From contig JAIXMR010000057.1 of NCBI GenBank assembly GCA_025677835.1, positions 62,001 to 126,000 of the forward strand: a stretch of DNA of 64,000 bases. Direction: 5' to 3'. The notes beneath the pieces were generated by a model, which was given only the letters and a program-made list of their open reading frames with translations, searched no databases and was not told the DNA's origin. This document shows, piece by piece, positions 31,889 through 43,778 of this stretch (the first letter of the stretch is position 1; each line of letters opens with the position of its first letter). The position numbers and the translations under genes were made by a program. The DNA comes from Sporodiniella umbellata. Taxonomy: Eukaryota; Mucoromycota; Mucoromycetes; Mucorales; Rhizopodaceae.

Positions 31889-33231
31889 TTATTCGCAAGC
31901 AAGCTTGGCATCAAAAGAAGTCAGAGCAATAGAAAAAGCTTGCAACAAACACATGGGGTATTTAAAGTCCATAGTGAAAAAGTCCCTTTCTACGCGACCA
32001 AACTGCATTACAATATAATCCACTAAGGGTTATTCGTTACTACATTTGCTAGCGTTTTTTTTGTATGAACGTTGAACTTACAGTCATTGTCATGAACAAT
32101 TTGAAAATTTTTGACGGACGCTTGAGTAACCCTTCCGTTAAAATTAAGTACAAAGGATTGCGTTTCTAAAATGAAAATAAATGAGCATACCACCTCTTTT
32201 TAAAGATTTCCAAACCTTCATTCCATTGAGGACTCTTATTATGAAGTACTAGTAGATCTCGAGCACCCCCTTCTTTGTATTTAGACAGTAACATGTCAGA
32301 CTCCTTTGTAGGTCTAAATTCAGGACGTCTTCCGTCTCGTGTTAGTGTATGCATTAGTATCGTCATCTTTCTTGGCCCTTTGAATCCTAGGATATTGGGA
32401 TCCTGTGAATAAAAAAAAAAATGGTTAGTTATAGAGTATAATTGTACGAAACCATACAAGAGTCCTTTTTCAAATCAAAAAAAAAAAAAAAAAATACTTA
32501 CATAAAGCACTGCGCCAAGCTCTTCACGAACAGGCAAGTCTTTCTTCTTCATTGCCATTTTCAAAGGATTCCTTCCATGCGAATAGATCACAAACGTAGT
32601 TCCCAAAAAGTTGGATCTTTATTGTTTATAGATGGATATGTATGTATGCATATGTAAATATAAAGCTCTTATAAGCTCTTTCTCTTTTTATTATACAGAA
32701 AAAAAGGTATCCGAACTTTTCTTACCTCACTTTACCCAATTCTACTTCTTGTACAGGCCCGAGCTCATTTTCGCGATAAACGCCAGTAATTGTATAATAG
32801 CTTGTGTTGCTCTTTCTCTTTTTTCTGGCAACCATAACAATCTGCTCTTCTCCGGTAGCTATATGCTCGACAGATAGACGGTATTGAGGATATAGCTTGT
32901 CTAGTCCATCTCGACAACGCTGAATGCGGCATGTTACACGGGTATTTAATGCAGCAGGTCTGTGGTTTAAGATGACGTTGACTGTTCTCTTTCTATCTTA
33001 CCTGAAAGCAAGGTCAAACAGTTCTTTTTCTGATGTCAAAGACCTAGATAATACAAAGTCTGTAGGTGGATGAGGTCGGGAGACCCTTATGGTAGTTTCT
33101 GTGATGGCAGGAGCAACAGGTGCCTCATTGAGCTCGTCCATGTCGTCTATTCCTTCATCAGTATTGGGAAGGTCAAATGTAGATGGCGAAAGCTGTGGAT
33201 AAAGTATTTGTTGAAGGTCTTGATGTGTCAT
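31889..33231 (-). CDS. Tubby-like protein
   Basis: Tubby-domain protein; the domain is a beta barrel around a central helix that binds PI(4,5)P2 at the plasma membrane. Exons 31889-32022, 32082-32165, 32216-32402, 32502-32616, 32726-32959 and 33002-33231 give 327 residues. After a short acidic N-terminus the tubby fold begins at [21 protein letters not shown]. It continues through [34 protein letters not shown] and [20 protein letters not shown] to the signature end [16 protein letters not shown] and [12 protein letters not shown]. Function in fungi is poorly known. No F-box is visible, unlike plant relatives. Confidence 0.93.
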
Positions 33232-34751
33232 GTCAATGAGTGAAATTAAAAAAGAAAATAAAGGAAAAGAAAAAATACAAAAATAATAATAATAATAATA
33301 ATAATATGGGAAGCACTGAGATGGAATTTTATAAACAACTTCTTTTTCAAGGGCACCAAAACCATTTTAATCTTTCCTTATTCAATTAAAAGTTTTTTTT
33401 TCTTGCTTGTTTGTAGATCAATTAGATTATCTTAAACAACAACAATAAGATCCTTTACAGTCCCTTATTCTTCCCAATAAAAGAAAATCCATTAAAAAAA
33501 ACGTTATTATTAAATGGGATTTAAAACAATTTTAAACTTTTATTTGTTAATAAATCAATAAAAAACACGCGTTTGTTTTCAGGGCCTTTTTAAGCTCATG
33601 TCGGCCCAAGAAAAAAAGGCTATTTATATGTTGAGCCACAATAGGAGAGGCCCATAGGCTACATATGCGCTATTGGTAAAAATCGAAAACAAAATAAAAA
33701 TATAGAAAACAAAACTCACGTTTTTCTCTTGTTTTTGTGCTACCGAGTTACCATCCAGGTGCTTTCATGCTTTTTCATCGCATTGAGCTTATAAATTAAG
33801 GGGGTGCAGTATCAAGGTAAGACGAGATAGATGACTTTGTTTCGCTATTAAAAAATCCTACTGGTGAAGAGAAATCTACGGCAACTGGGCTGACAAACTG
33901 AAGTAAAAGTATCAGAAGGGCAAATAGCTTGAATGTATTTTTGGAAACGGATTTGAAACTTCTTTTACGTATATTTGACACAAATTAGATATTACACAAA
34001 ACGAAAAGCAGCCTGTTTTTTTTTTTTTTTTTTTTTGCTTGACTTCATTTGCTTTTCACTTTATGAAACAACTAAACAATAGAAATGTCAGTTTAAAGTC
34101 TCTTTATGAATCTTTAGATCGGTATTGAGGCTTAGTAGATGTACGCCTTTCTTGCGCTTTTTATTTGAACCATTATAGTATCGCTAAGAGCTTTTAAAAA
34201 ATAAATAAATTGATTTTAATTGTCTGTGCTGCCAAAAGTTTGTTTCTTGATGTAACACAACTTGCCTAGACCAATTATTGCTGGTGCTTGATTTCTTAAC
34301 AGAGAAGGCAGTGTAACACTAATAAGGAATTTTTTTTTTTTTTTGTCTTTGTATAAATACTCATTACTGACATGCTATCATATAATCTGTTTTTCTTAAT
34401 GCATATCTTGTTATAAATTGTTAATATTTTGTTTTTCTTTTCCAAAAAAAAAACAAAACAAAACTACCCATTCTTTTCCCTTTACACTCCTTTGAAGCTT
34501 TTTAACTTTTTTTTATAGAAAAAAAATTTTGACAGCAACACACACCTCCTAGAATTTTCATTCTCCCACCTAACCTCCCTATCCGTTTTTATAACAAACC
34601 CAACTTTAGACATAAAAGTAATTAGTCTATCGCAGCATTTTCACACAACCGCATACACACATTTACTAGATCATTCTTTTTCTTATTTTTCTTTTCCTTT
34701 CCTTTCCTTTCCTTTTTTCTGTACTAAAAACTAATAATTTATGCTATTCTA
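33232..34751. other. Intergenic, 1.5 kb, promoter side of tubby and kinesin genes
   Basis: Contains an (AAT)n run at about 33,291-33,306, a poly-T tract at about 34,017-34,036, a (TTTCC)n run at about 34,692-34,716 and a pyrimidine-rich leader before the kinesin start. A minus-strand open frame at 33796-33981 carries a hydrophobic helix (FALLILLLQFV) but begins with GTG, so it is not a convincing gene. Confidence 0.45.
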
Positions 34752-37700
34752 ATGACACAAACAATAAACACTACAAACACTAATTCTGTCCAAGTTGGTA
34801 AGTGTATGCCTTTTTTATCTTTTCATCCTTCTGCAAAAGCTAACCATTTTATACATGTGTATACTTATTACCAAAGCATTGCGGATACGACCTTTAACAG
34901 AAAAAGATAAAATACAGCCGCGGTTTTCTCAGTCCAGTAATTCAGACGTTCTAAAAGTATATGAGAATTCAGTTGTTATTGTACCACACCAAAAATCGTT
35001 TGCTTTTGACCATGTACTGGACTCTTCAGTTAATCAGCAGCAGGTCTTTCATCAAGTTGCTTCGAATTTTGTCGATAGATTCATCGATGGTTATAACGTA
35101 ACCATTCTGGCTTATGTAAATCGCTATATATACATATAAATGTATTTTAGTGATATAAGTGTGCTAACAAAAAATATTTGGCAACCCTTAGGGCCAGACT
35201 TCTTCCGGGAAAACATATACTATGGGAACAGCTGTTGACGGCCAAGTAGATACTGAGCAAGAAGGTAAGAGTAACACTAGATCTTATACTCTCAACGAGT
35301 AAGGCAAAATGTTTTTTTTTGATACTAAACAACCTTCTCTATACGTATAAAGGCATCATTCCTCGCGCCATGACAGCACTGTTTCAAAAAATAGGGGATC
35401 ACCCAAAAGAAAAACAGTCGAAAACAATTATACCAAAAAGATCTCTCAGCACTATCCATTCCGCTTCAGGCATTCAACCACCCTCTCGCTCTTTTTCTTC
35501 CAATATAAAGCTAAGGCCTGTTTCCAAATTGCCACCAAGACGAGGTTCTACCGCATCCATGGTCAACGATAAATCCCCTCGCTATACTGTCTCTGTCTCC
35601 TTTATTGAAATCTATAATGAGGAGCTAATCGATCTACTCAACTCATCACCACCAGGCGAACGTACACAAGTCACTATCAGAGAAGACTTTAAAAACAATA
35701 TTATCTGGTCTGGGTTAAAAGAAGTGCAGGTCTCTAGTGCCCAAGATGTTCTCAAGTAAAAAAAAAAAAAAAAAAAAAGTCTCAAAAAAAGAGAATTACT
35801 CATTTTTTCAAAAGGTATCTTCAAATTGGTACTGAGAATAGAACCACAGGTTCAACAGATATGAACGCACAATCGTCACGTTCTCATGCTATTTTTTCCG
35901 TTACTTTAAAACAAGAAAAATGGGTTCCTTCTGATTTAACCAAAAAAGAAGAACCAAAGCCTCAGAAAACGCTCAGTCAGCGTCAGAGTGTACTGAACGT
36001 CAAGGAACTGATTGGACAGATGGAGAAGAGTAGGAAACAGGAAGCTATCGAAGAGTCTGGTGAATGGATGACGGTACATTCCAAGTTTCATTTTGTAGAT
36101 CTTGCAGGTTCTGAAAGACTGAAGCGTACCGCGGCTGAAGGCGATCGTCGTAAGGAAGGTATTCATATCAACGCTGGTCTATCCGCACTAGGCAACGTGA
36201 TCTCGGCCCTCTCTGACCCATCCAATCCACATATTCGTTATCGTGACTCAAAGCTGACCCGACTGCTGCAGGATTCTTTGGGTGGCAATTCAAATACGTT
36301 GATGATCGCCTGTGTAAGTGCAGCCGAGATTAATTTGAACGAAACTGCGAATACAGTCAAGTATGCTAGCCGTGCTCGTCATATCAAAAATAAAGCAGAA
36401 AGAAACGAAGAATGGATGACAAACGAAAACGTAGATTACCTCAAACAAATCATTACCAAGCTGAAGGCTGAAATCAAGAGTCTCCGACACCAAAGACGAT
36501 CGCCCTTATCCTCTGTTGGTTCTACACCAAGTCTGGCTCCTCAAGAAACACATTCAACCTCAACTGTAGACACCGAGCCTCTATCAAGCTCCAACTCTAC
36601 CACACTCACCATTCCAGAGGGCTGTTTTGATAACGCTCAGATTTTGGTCGACTTACGTCGTCAGATCGAAGAACTCCAAAACGAACTCACGGTCACTCGG
36701 GAGCGAAATGTTTGGGTCGAAAACGAGCTCAAACAAGCTGAGCCTACAATTCGAGATTATGAAAGTTCAATAGCAAAACTAGAATCCCAGCTAGTCGTTA
36801 CACGTGCTGCCCTATCTCATTCAGATAATGCCCTGGCTGACCAGCAACTTAAGATCACCGAGTACGAGTCGTTGCAGGAAAATGAGATACGCGCTCTGGA
36901 CGAGCTCAGACACAGGCTGGCCCTGGCACTCGAACGTCAACAAACTTCAGAAAATCATTGCAACGAACTGAGATGTAAATTAGAAAAGTGCCATCCTACC
37001 GCGAGCAACGAGACGCAAACATCTAGAGACAAGCTTCAAGCCGAGATTGATGAAAAACAGGCCAAGATTGATTTTCTGGAATCTCGTTTGCAAGATATTG
37101 TTCAGCTAAAAACAGAACTTTCGAGCTTGAGAGAAACGCATGCCTCCGAGCTGGAAAACATGGAAAGCAAACTCGTCACTCTAAAAGAACAATACGCTCA
37201 TTATCCGGATCAACTGCTCAAAGAGCAAACAATCAATCAAGATTTGAGAGAAAAGATAGAGGGCCTGGCCTCCTCTTCAGAATCCAATGCTTTGGAAACT
37301 CAAAAAGCAAAAGAAGAGTCGCAAAAACTTCAGCTTCAGCTTCGAGAACAGGAACATAGTATTCAGATCACTTTACGCCAACGACTTGAAGATCTGGAGC
37401 GTTTCAAGCTCGATTTACGCGCGCTTCAACAGGTCGAGGAAAAACAAGATGTAATCATCCACAGTCTTGAAGCCAAACTGGTAGAAATGGATCGACTTGT
37501 GAGCACACTAAGAGAACAGTTGGAGAAATGCAACCTGTCCATTGACTATCTCCAAGCTGACAACGATGCTAAGACCAAACTTGCTGATGATATGAAGATA
37601 CAAGTTGCCCAGATATTAAGCGATATATGTCACATAGGGACTGAGAAGAAGCAGCTGGAGCATGTCATGCGTTTTATTGAAAATACATTGCGATTGCAGG

Positions 37701-39511
37701 ACGCAAAATCCAGCAAAACTATCGAGTTTTTGGAAGATATCAAGCAACACTACACTATCCGTGAAGAAGAGTTGGAAAAACAAAAGCAGATTATAGCCTT
37801 ACTTTCTGACGAAAAAAGCCAGCTTTCTGAAAACCTCAAGCAAGTGTCTGATCATGCTTCCCAAAGCGATCATCAGGTCAAAGATCTACACAGTCAACTT
37901 AAGATTGCACTGGAAAAACTTGACCAACACTCTGAGCTTAAACCACATCCAACAGCAGATGTCTCCAATCTTACTGATGCGTCAAATAGCCGTGTTCATC
38001 AACTAGAGCAACTGGTTCAAGAACTCCAAAAGAAAGAAATTGACTTCAAAACGGAGCTCGATCAACATCGCTTGGATCTCAAGGCCCAAAAAGTGCAGAA
38101 CCAGGCCCTCACTCATACTGTTTCGGAATTGGAAGTGTCTTTGAAAACTGAGCGTGCCCTGATTTCTTCCCAAGATGTTACTGGCATGATTTCGCAGCTA
38201 GAGAGCAAACTAGGAGATCTTCAGAAAGCCAAAAATAGAGCGGACTATGCATGGCAAGAGAAAACTGATCTTCTGAAAGATGAGCTTCTCTCGGTAAGAC
38301 AAGAAAATGAACACAAAAGTCTTCGCATTGCGACTTTGGAAGAGTCCCTCAGGGAAGCTCATCGCCAGTTGCCTCCTGTGGGCACTCAAAGCTTGAGACT
38401 TGTGCATAAACCCAACCAGTCAGCTGAAGTTATATCCAATGATTCTACGAACGAAGAGCTTGCTGAACGTATTGTTCAGCTTCAGGAAGATAACAACCAG
38501 CTTATTTCATGGAATGAGAGTTTGGAGTCGCAACTTGTGCTTCAACGAAGTCAACTAACTCTTGAAACAAAGAACTTGGAACTGGAGCTCATGAAGTTGA
38601 CCGCTGCTAACGAACGCTTGGAGAAGGAGATGGAACAAATTCTGCCGAAGAATAATATTCTTATTAATAATTTAGCTGCACACAACGAAGAGTTCACCCA
38701 ATTTACTTCACCTCCGCTTACTCCGCGTACACCCCCGTTGGTCACAAATACGCCTTACAAAATACAGCGAGATCGCTCCAATTCAAGCATAATGCAGCTG
38801 TCTCGATCTGGGACCTATCTATCTATGCCCAATACCCTGGGTGATACAGACGAAGAAAATAAACGGGTTTCTATCATCTCATCCCGATCTGACATGAGCT
38901 CTCCACGACCTACTTCTTCACTTCGTCACAGTCGTCAAATCATCATATCCTCCAGTAGCCTACCGCCTCTTACTGCTCCGCCCTCTAATCCTTTACCACC
39001 TATACCTACACCTGTTCCACATACCACCTCACCTTCCTCGGGTGAGCCCTCTTCGCCCAATGAAGCTTTATCTGCCAGTCCTACTTTTCTTCACCGACAC
39101 AACTCAGGCCGTTTAAGCGAGATTAGTATGTCCAGTTACACACCCGAGCAATACGACAAAATCTTCCAATCCCTTCAGCGCAAGACCCAAAACGCAGAAA
39201 ACGACATCAAAGCTCATCAGAGCGTGATTACCAAACTCGAATCTCAACTCACACGATCCGAATCCTCCATCAAAGAAGCCAAAAAGCAGCTCGATAGCTT
39301 AAATCGCGAAAAAGAAGCGTATAACGAGGAAATTCAACTCTTGCGTACACAAGTACATCAATCTCAAGACTCTCTCAACGAGCGCAAAGAACTCGAAGAA
39401 GAGCTCGAGACACAAAAGATGTTACGAGAAAAAGCAGAGAAGGCCAGAAGAATTCTCGAAGACCGTATGGAAGAATTGATGAACAAGAAGAGTAAATTCA
39501 TGTGCTTCTAG
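34752..39511 (+). CDS. Kinesin-4 motor protein (chromokinesin type)
   Basis: Plus-end microtubule motor with a long coiled coil. Exons 34752-34797, 34877-35115, 35192-35264, 35353-35755 and 35815-39511 give 1,485 residues. Motor motifs: VQVALRIRPL, P-loop [26 protein letters not shown], switch [12 protein letters not shown], switch [15 protein letters not shown] and [21 protein letters not shown], then [23 protein letters not shown]. The last is typical of kinesin-4. The motor has two low-complexity insertions, about 65 residues between GIIPRAM... and the SFIEIYNEE strand and about 55 between TLKQEKW and the FHFVDLAG strand. Coiled coil spans roughly 430-1150; a Pro/Ser-rich linker follows, then a final coiled coil ending NKKSKFMCF. 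The large last exon holds most of the protein. Confidence 0.93.
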
Positions 39512-39711
39512 TTTTCTAGTTTTTTTTTTTATAATTATCTTTAATTGCCCCCCCACTCTTTTGTAAATTGTTTCTATGCCCCTTCTCTTTTTTTTAAAAA
39601 AATAAAAATAACGAATATGAAAAAAAAAAAAAAAAGTCTCTCTTCTGCATGAAAGTGGCTTATGTCAAAACTCTAAATTTTTTAAATCTAATCTATTTCG
39701 ATTGTCTTCTG

Positions 39712-40625
39712 ATGGGGAAACTTAAGAGAAAGAAGTTGAGTAACTGTTTAGAGCGAGTTCTTAATAAAGCTGAGAAGCTGAACGAGAAAAAAAGAAAAGC
39801 CGAGGCAATAGAAGCCAATGTCGAACGAGGCAAAAAAAACCAAGTAAAAAACACCAATGTACGACCCAAACCCAGCATTGAGTTGGAAGACAAGATTCTG
39901 CTTATTGGTGAAGGCAACTTTTCGTTTGCAAGCTCAATTGCCGAAAACTACCTTAGTGGAGGAGCAGAAGGGATGACCGCAACTTGTTTTGATAGTGAAG
40001 AAACACTCTATCAAAAGTATGAAGAGGCCAAAGACAATGTTGAATTGATAAGAGAGTTCGGCGGCACTGTCATGTTTGATGTAGACGGCACTGACTTACC
40101 AAAAGAAATCCGAAAAGGAAAATACACCAAGATCATTTTCAACTTTCCTCACTCTGGTAAGCTTCTAAAGAAGTATAGACTGCAAAGATAATATTCTTAT
40201 CAATTCTGTTAGGCGCTGGTATTAAAGATCAAGATAGAAACGTAATTGCCAATCAAAAGCTCCTGAATGGATTTTTTAAAGCTTCTATACCATTATTGAC
40301 AGATGAAGGTGAGATACAGATCACGCTAAAGACTTGTAAGCCGTACAACCTATGGGCTGTCAAAAGCTTGGCCAAAACGACTGGAAAACTGGCCTCAAAA
40401 GGCATCCGTCCTTTTCATCCTGAGGATTACCCTGGTTATGAGCATAGACGCACCTTGGGCTTCAAAAAAGGAGTAAGCAAAGACGGCAACCAAGAGATTC
40501 TGTCTGCTAAACCCAAGACATACATATTTGTAAAGAAGCAAGTAATGGAAGCTGAAAACGAAAATGCTTTGAAAGGAAAAAGAAAGAGAGAGGACGATGA
40601 CAGCGAAGATGAAGCAAAGAATTAA
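39712..40625 (+). CDS. BMT5: 25S rRNA (uridine-N3) methyltransferase, Bmt5-like
   Basis: Nucleolar SAM-dependent methyltransferase of the Bmt5/DUF2431 family, which makes m3U in large-subunit rRNA. Exons 39712-40156 and 40213-40625 give 285 residues. A basic N-terminus (MGKLKRKKL, NEKKRKAEA) suggests nucleolar targeting. The Rossmann core begins KILLIGEGNFSFASSIAENY (SAM loop), with TATCFDSEETLYQKY, VMFDVDGTDLP, YTKIIFNFPHSGAGIKDQDRNV (family signature) and GEIQITLKTCKPYNLWAV. The basic/acidic tail KGKRKREDDDSEDE is another nuclear-type signal. The open frame extends upstream to 39649, but the internal MGKLKRKK start fits the family. Confidence 0.93.
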
Positions 40626-41431
40626 TCCCATAACATATCAGCACTTCAACCCACAGTTTCCTTTTCACTTTCTCCTTTTTCCCCTATTATATACATATTA
40701 AAGATAATGAATACCAATTAAAAAAAAAACTAGCATCTAACAATACACTTTGACTTTTTAAAATAAATTAAAAGGGAATGTCTTTGTTATTGGCTTTTTT
40801 TTTTCCTGTCATTTTCTGCTACCATTATCGTTTATGTAAGAACAAAGGGCTTCGGATACACTATTCACTAAATATGTCAGCCTGTGAGCCAAAAAAAAAA
40901 AAAAAAAAAAAAAAAACTTTGAACCAAGCTGCTACCTCGTAAAGCATTATGAAGCGACAACAGTAAGTCTATGAAGCTGCAAATGACCTATTTGCTTTAC
41001 TTTATTGATTTTGTAGACGGACGATCAGTAAAACAGATGAAAAAGATTGATCTGTTTATTGATCAGCTAAAGACTACTAATGATTGTTATTGTTATTGTT
41101 ATTGTTATTGTTTATTACTATTGTTATTATAATTGTTATTGTAATTGTTATTATTATCTTGGCAATATCAGTTTTCGATCTTTAGAAATAAATTATATTG
41201 TTACTCCTGCTAAAGCGCGTCAGACACTTGGATTAATATGTACATATATATGTGTTTCCCTCGACAATCTTACAGAGGTCTCTTTGTACTAAAAGAGTAG
41301 GTTTCTATCTAAGACTGTATGGTTTAATTTCACTCAGTCTGTGCATTGAAACTATGCATAATAGTGACAATGTTTATTGTCCGTTTCTAGTAGGACCTGT
41401 AGACAACCTAACGGCACGACTAGATTTTGTG

Positions 41432-41464
<33 letters not shown>

Positions 41465-41946
41465 AGTTTAAACGTGTAAGAGGTAACGTTTAGAAGCATG
41501 ATGTTGTACGACAAGTTGGAATTAAGGAGAGCATTGAAAGCGTCACAGAAGGCCTTTTTGGGATTCAGGAATAGGTCATTTACTTGACAGACATAGACGC
41601 CTATTCTGATTGACAGTACAGTCTGAGTTTTTACTTTAGCCATACGGGCTTTTCTTGTGCTTTTAGGGAAAAGAGAAATTAAAAGAGATACTCAAATAGG
41701 GGTTAGGAAATAACCGTTTATTAAAATTTAAGTTAGTTTTTTTTTTTTTTTTTTTTTTTTTACCTAAAGCACTGGATCATAGTAAGAACCTGTTTACAAT
41801 ATACCTATTCGCGGTGGCTTGTGGTTAATATAATGGTATATAAGAAAAAAGAGCCAATATAATCTAAAACTAGTCCTTTTTTTCTCTCTTTCTTTGGCTC
41901 ATAGTGCCATCTTTCACAATAGAATCGACTTTTAAGAGCTTTCGAG
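40626..41946. other. Intergenic, 1.3 kb, repeats and doubtful ORF
   Basis: Holds poly-A runs at about 40,891-40,916 and 41,431-41,461, a (TTGTTA)n run at 41,084-41,112 and a poly-T run at about 41,739-41,760. A minus-strand frame opening at an ATG at 41643 (MAKVKTQTVLSIRIGVYVCQ, then DAFNALLNSNLSYNIMLLN) could be part of a small gene, but I found no domain and no convincing splice structure. Confidence 0.4.
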
Positions 41947-43539
41947 ATGTTTATACAATTAAATACTGACACCAAAGTAGAGGAATATCACGATCCGTCT
42001 CTTGAGTTATCAGATACTGGATGTATTTTTATGCGCAAAAGAATAAAAGAAATGATTAACGTCCTCAGTCTCCAATTGACAGAAACACCCAAAAAGAAAA
42101 GGCATCGAGTTATAGATCAACCAGCCAATTCGACTGCCAAAAGCCTTATGGAATATACAACCTGTATGGAAGCAAAAAAGTACCACCCACCGCTTGGTCT
42201 TAAGACTCATGGCGTCCCTAGAAAGCGAATACGTGCTGCTACGCCGCGATATCACCAAAACGAACATGTCCTTCAATCGAATATTCAACGATTAGAAGTA
42301 GAGAACAGGAAGCTTTCACAAAAAATGCGGCTCCATATGAGTCGCGCCAATCAGCAAATCACAAAACAAGAGCGAAAAATCCAACAACTCCAAAACCAAC
42401 AGGCGCAGTTTTATCAAACCAAAAAAAAGCTAGAGAAGAAATATCAGGAACAGAGAGTGATACTAAGAAAAAGAAATAAAGAGGCCAAGTCCGATACGGC
42501 ACAACTCAAGGAGCTTATATCCATGATGAAGAAAGCAGTACTTGAGGGTGGCGTTTTAGACGAAAAGATGTTGGTTAAACTTGCACCTATTCTGGGAGGG
42601 AACTTTGCAGTGATTGCTTATGGCGGTGGTCATGGCTTTCCAAAAAAGAAGAACCCTATTCCGGCCAGTGTTCGCATCGATCATAAAAAACAGCAGTTAA
42701 ACCAAGCCATTTCCCAATACGTTGAAGGGAAACACACACTGGCTAAAATGGAAAGCTTACTTATTCGTCGAAGGGATCTGACGATAGAAAAAATGAAGCT
42801 AGACGAAGTATCTTTGGAAACAGAACAGAACAGTCTACTATCCAACGAAATACAAAATATATCCATTCAAATACAAAACCTCCAAACAGAAGCAGCACAC
42901 AAAAGCTCTAAAGAAGAAGACCTGGTTCTCTTCAGCCGAACCAAAAAGAGCGTTAGATTTGTAGACCAAATTATAAATGAAAAGGGTCGTTCATCAGCCA
43001 GTAGCTTTGAGACGCAATGTAAGCTGCCAACCAATGCAGCGCCTGAGGTGGCTTATGATTTTACTTGCAAACTGGTGAGGACTTTAGAGACAGATGAATA
43101 CCAAGGGATCGTGGATCATTTGATAGAAAACCTGATTGACTCTCGAACTCTCCATCATGAGCAACAGTCTGCTTTCAAAGCGATGGAAGAAAACGTCGCC
43201 CTGCTGACGTGTAGACCGAGTTATAGTAAGGAACAGGAAATAGTAAGATGGGTGTCAGGTTCTGAAGACGTGTATGCCAAATCTTCAACGTTGATAGGCC
43301 TACCGGATACGCCTATAGCCTCACCACCCTCGCCACGAGAAAGAAATCCAGAGACGTGTTTGCCTGACACGCTTAGTCAGCAATCGGAAGAATATCTCTC
43401 GGACAGTGACTCCTACGCGTCTTTGACCCACATCGACCCTCTAAAGACATCCGTTGCTGAAAGAACAGCATTCAATGTGTTTGATAGGCTAGCTCAGACA
43501 TCGACGCGATCATCTCGGGCTAAAATGAGTAATTTTTAG
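41947..43539 (+). CDS. Coiled-coil protein of unknown function
   Basis: Intronless 530-residue protein, not recognised. Residues 1-100 are basic and disordered (TPKKKRHRVID, GVPRKRIRAATP). A long coiled coil runs from about 105 to 200 (IQRLEVENRKLSQKMRLH, ITKQERKIQQLQNQQAQF). Next is a short Gly-rich patch (LGGNFAVIAYGGGHGF). A second helical part (QLNQAISQYVEGKHTLAKM, LIRRRDLTIEKMKLDE) faintly recalls kinesin-4 and KIF21 tail regions. The C-terminus is disordered with Ser/Pro sites (PDTPIASPPSPRE, SRSSRAKMSNF). It lies 2.4 kb downstream of the kinesin-4 gene with Bmt5 between, so a link is speculative. Basic ends and coiled coils suggest a structural, perhaps cytoskeletal or nuclear, role. 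Confidence 0.75.
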   Translation: MFIQLNTDTKVEEYHDPSLELSDTGCIFMRKRIKEMINVLSLQLTETPKKKRHRVIDQPANSTAKSLMEYTTCMEAKKYHPPLGLKTHGVPRKRIRAATPRYHQNEHVLQSNIQRLEVENRKLSQKMRLHMSRANQQITKQERKIQQLQNQQAQFYQTKKKLEKKYQEQRVILRKRNKEAKSDTAQLKELISMMKKAVLEGGVLDEKMLVKLAPILGGNFAVIAYGGGHGFPKKKNPIPASVRIDHKKQQLNQAISQYVEGKHTLAKMESLLIRRRDLTIEKMKLDEVSLETEQNSLLSNEIQNISIQIQNLQTEAAHKSSKEEDLVLFSRTKKSVRFVDQIINEKGRSSASSFETQCKLPTNAAPEVAYDFTCKLVRTLETDEYQGIVDHLIENLIDSRTLHHEQQSAFKAMEENVALLTCRPSYSKEQEIVRWVSGSEDVYAKSSTLIGLPDTPIASPPSPRERNPETCLPDTLSQQSEEYLSDSDSYASLTHIDPLKTSVAERTAFNVFDRLAQTSTRSSRAKMSNF

Positions 43540-43778
43540 ATAGAGAGAGAGAGGGGGGCTGGAATGTATAAATATATAAATATATATATATATACATACA
43601 TACATACATACATACACTGTTTTGAATAGTAATCATAATAATAGCAATAAAGGCTTAATTTTTATTTTGAAACGATGTATATAGATATATACAATCGAGG
43701 ATTTGGGGGATGCATGGATGAACTATGATACAGGAGGAGGATGGTTATATACACTTGATTGGCTTAAGGGCGATGTGA
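43540..43778. repeat. Microsatellite cluster between convergent genes
   Basis: (TA)n followed by (CATA)n at about 43,578-43,616, then 3' flank sequence of the GATA/PHD gene on the other strand. Confidence 0.8.

Noticed and set aside
33796..33981. 61-residue secreted-looking minus-strand frame
   Set aside because: Begins with GTG, not ATG, and no splice partner was found. Hydrophobic helices arise easily in T-rich DNA.
35319..35759. Separate small gene inside the kinesin region
   Set aside because: It is the fourth kinesin exon; GIIPRAM and SFIEIYNEE are motor motifs, and splice sites on both sides keep frame.
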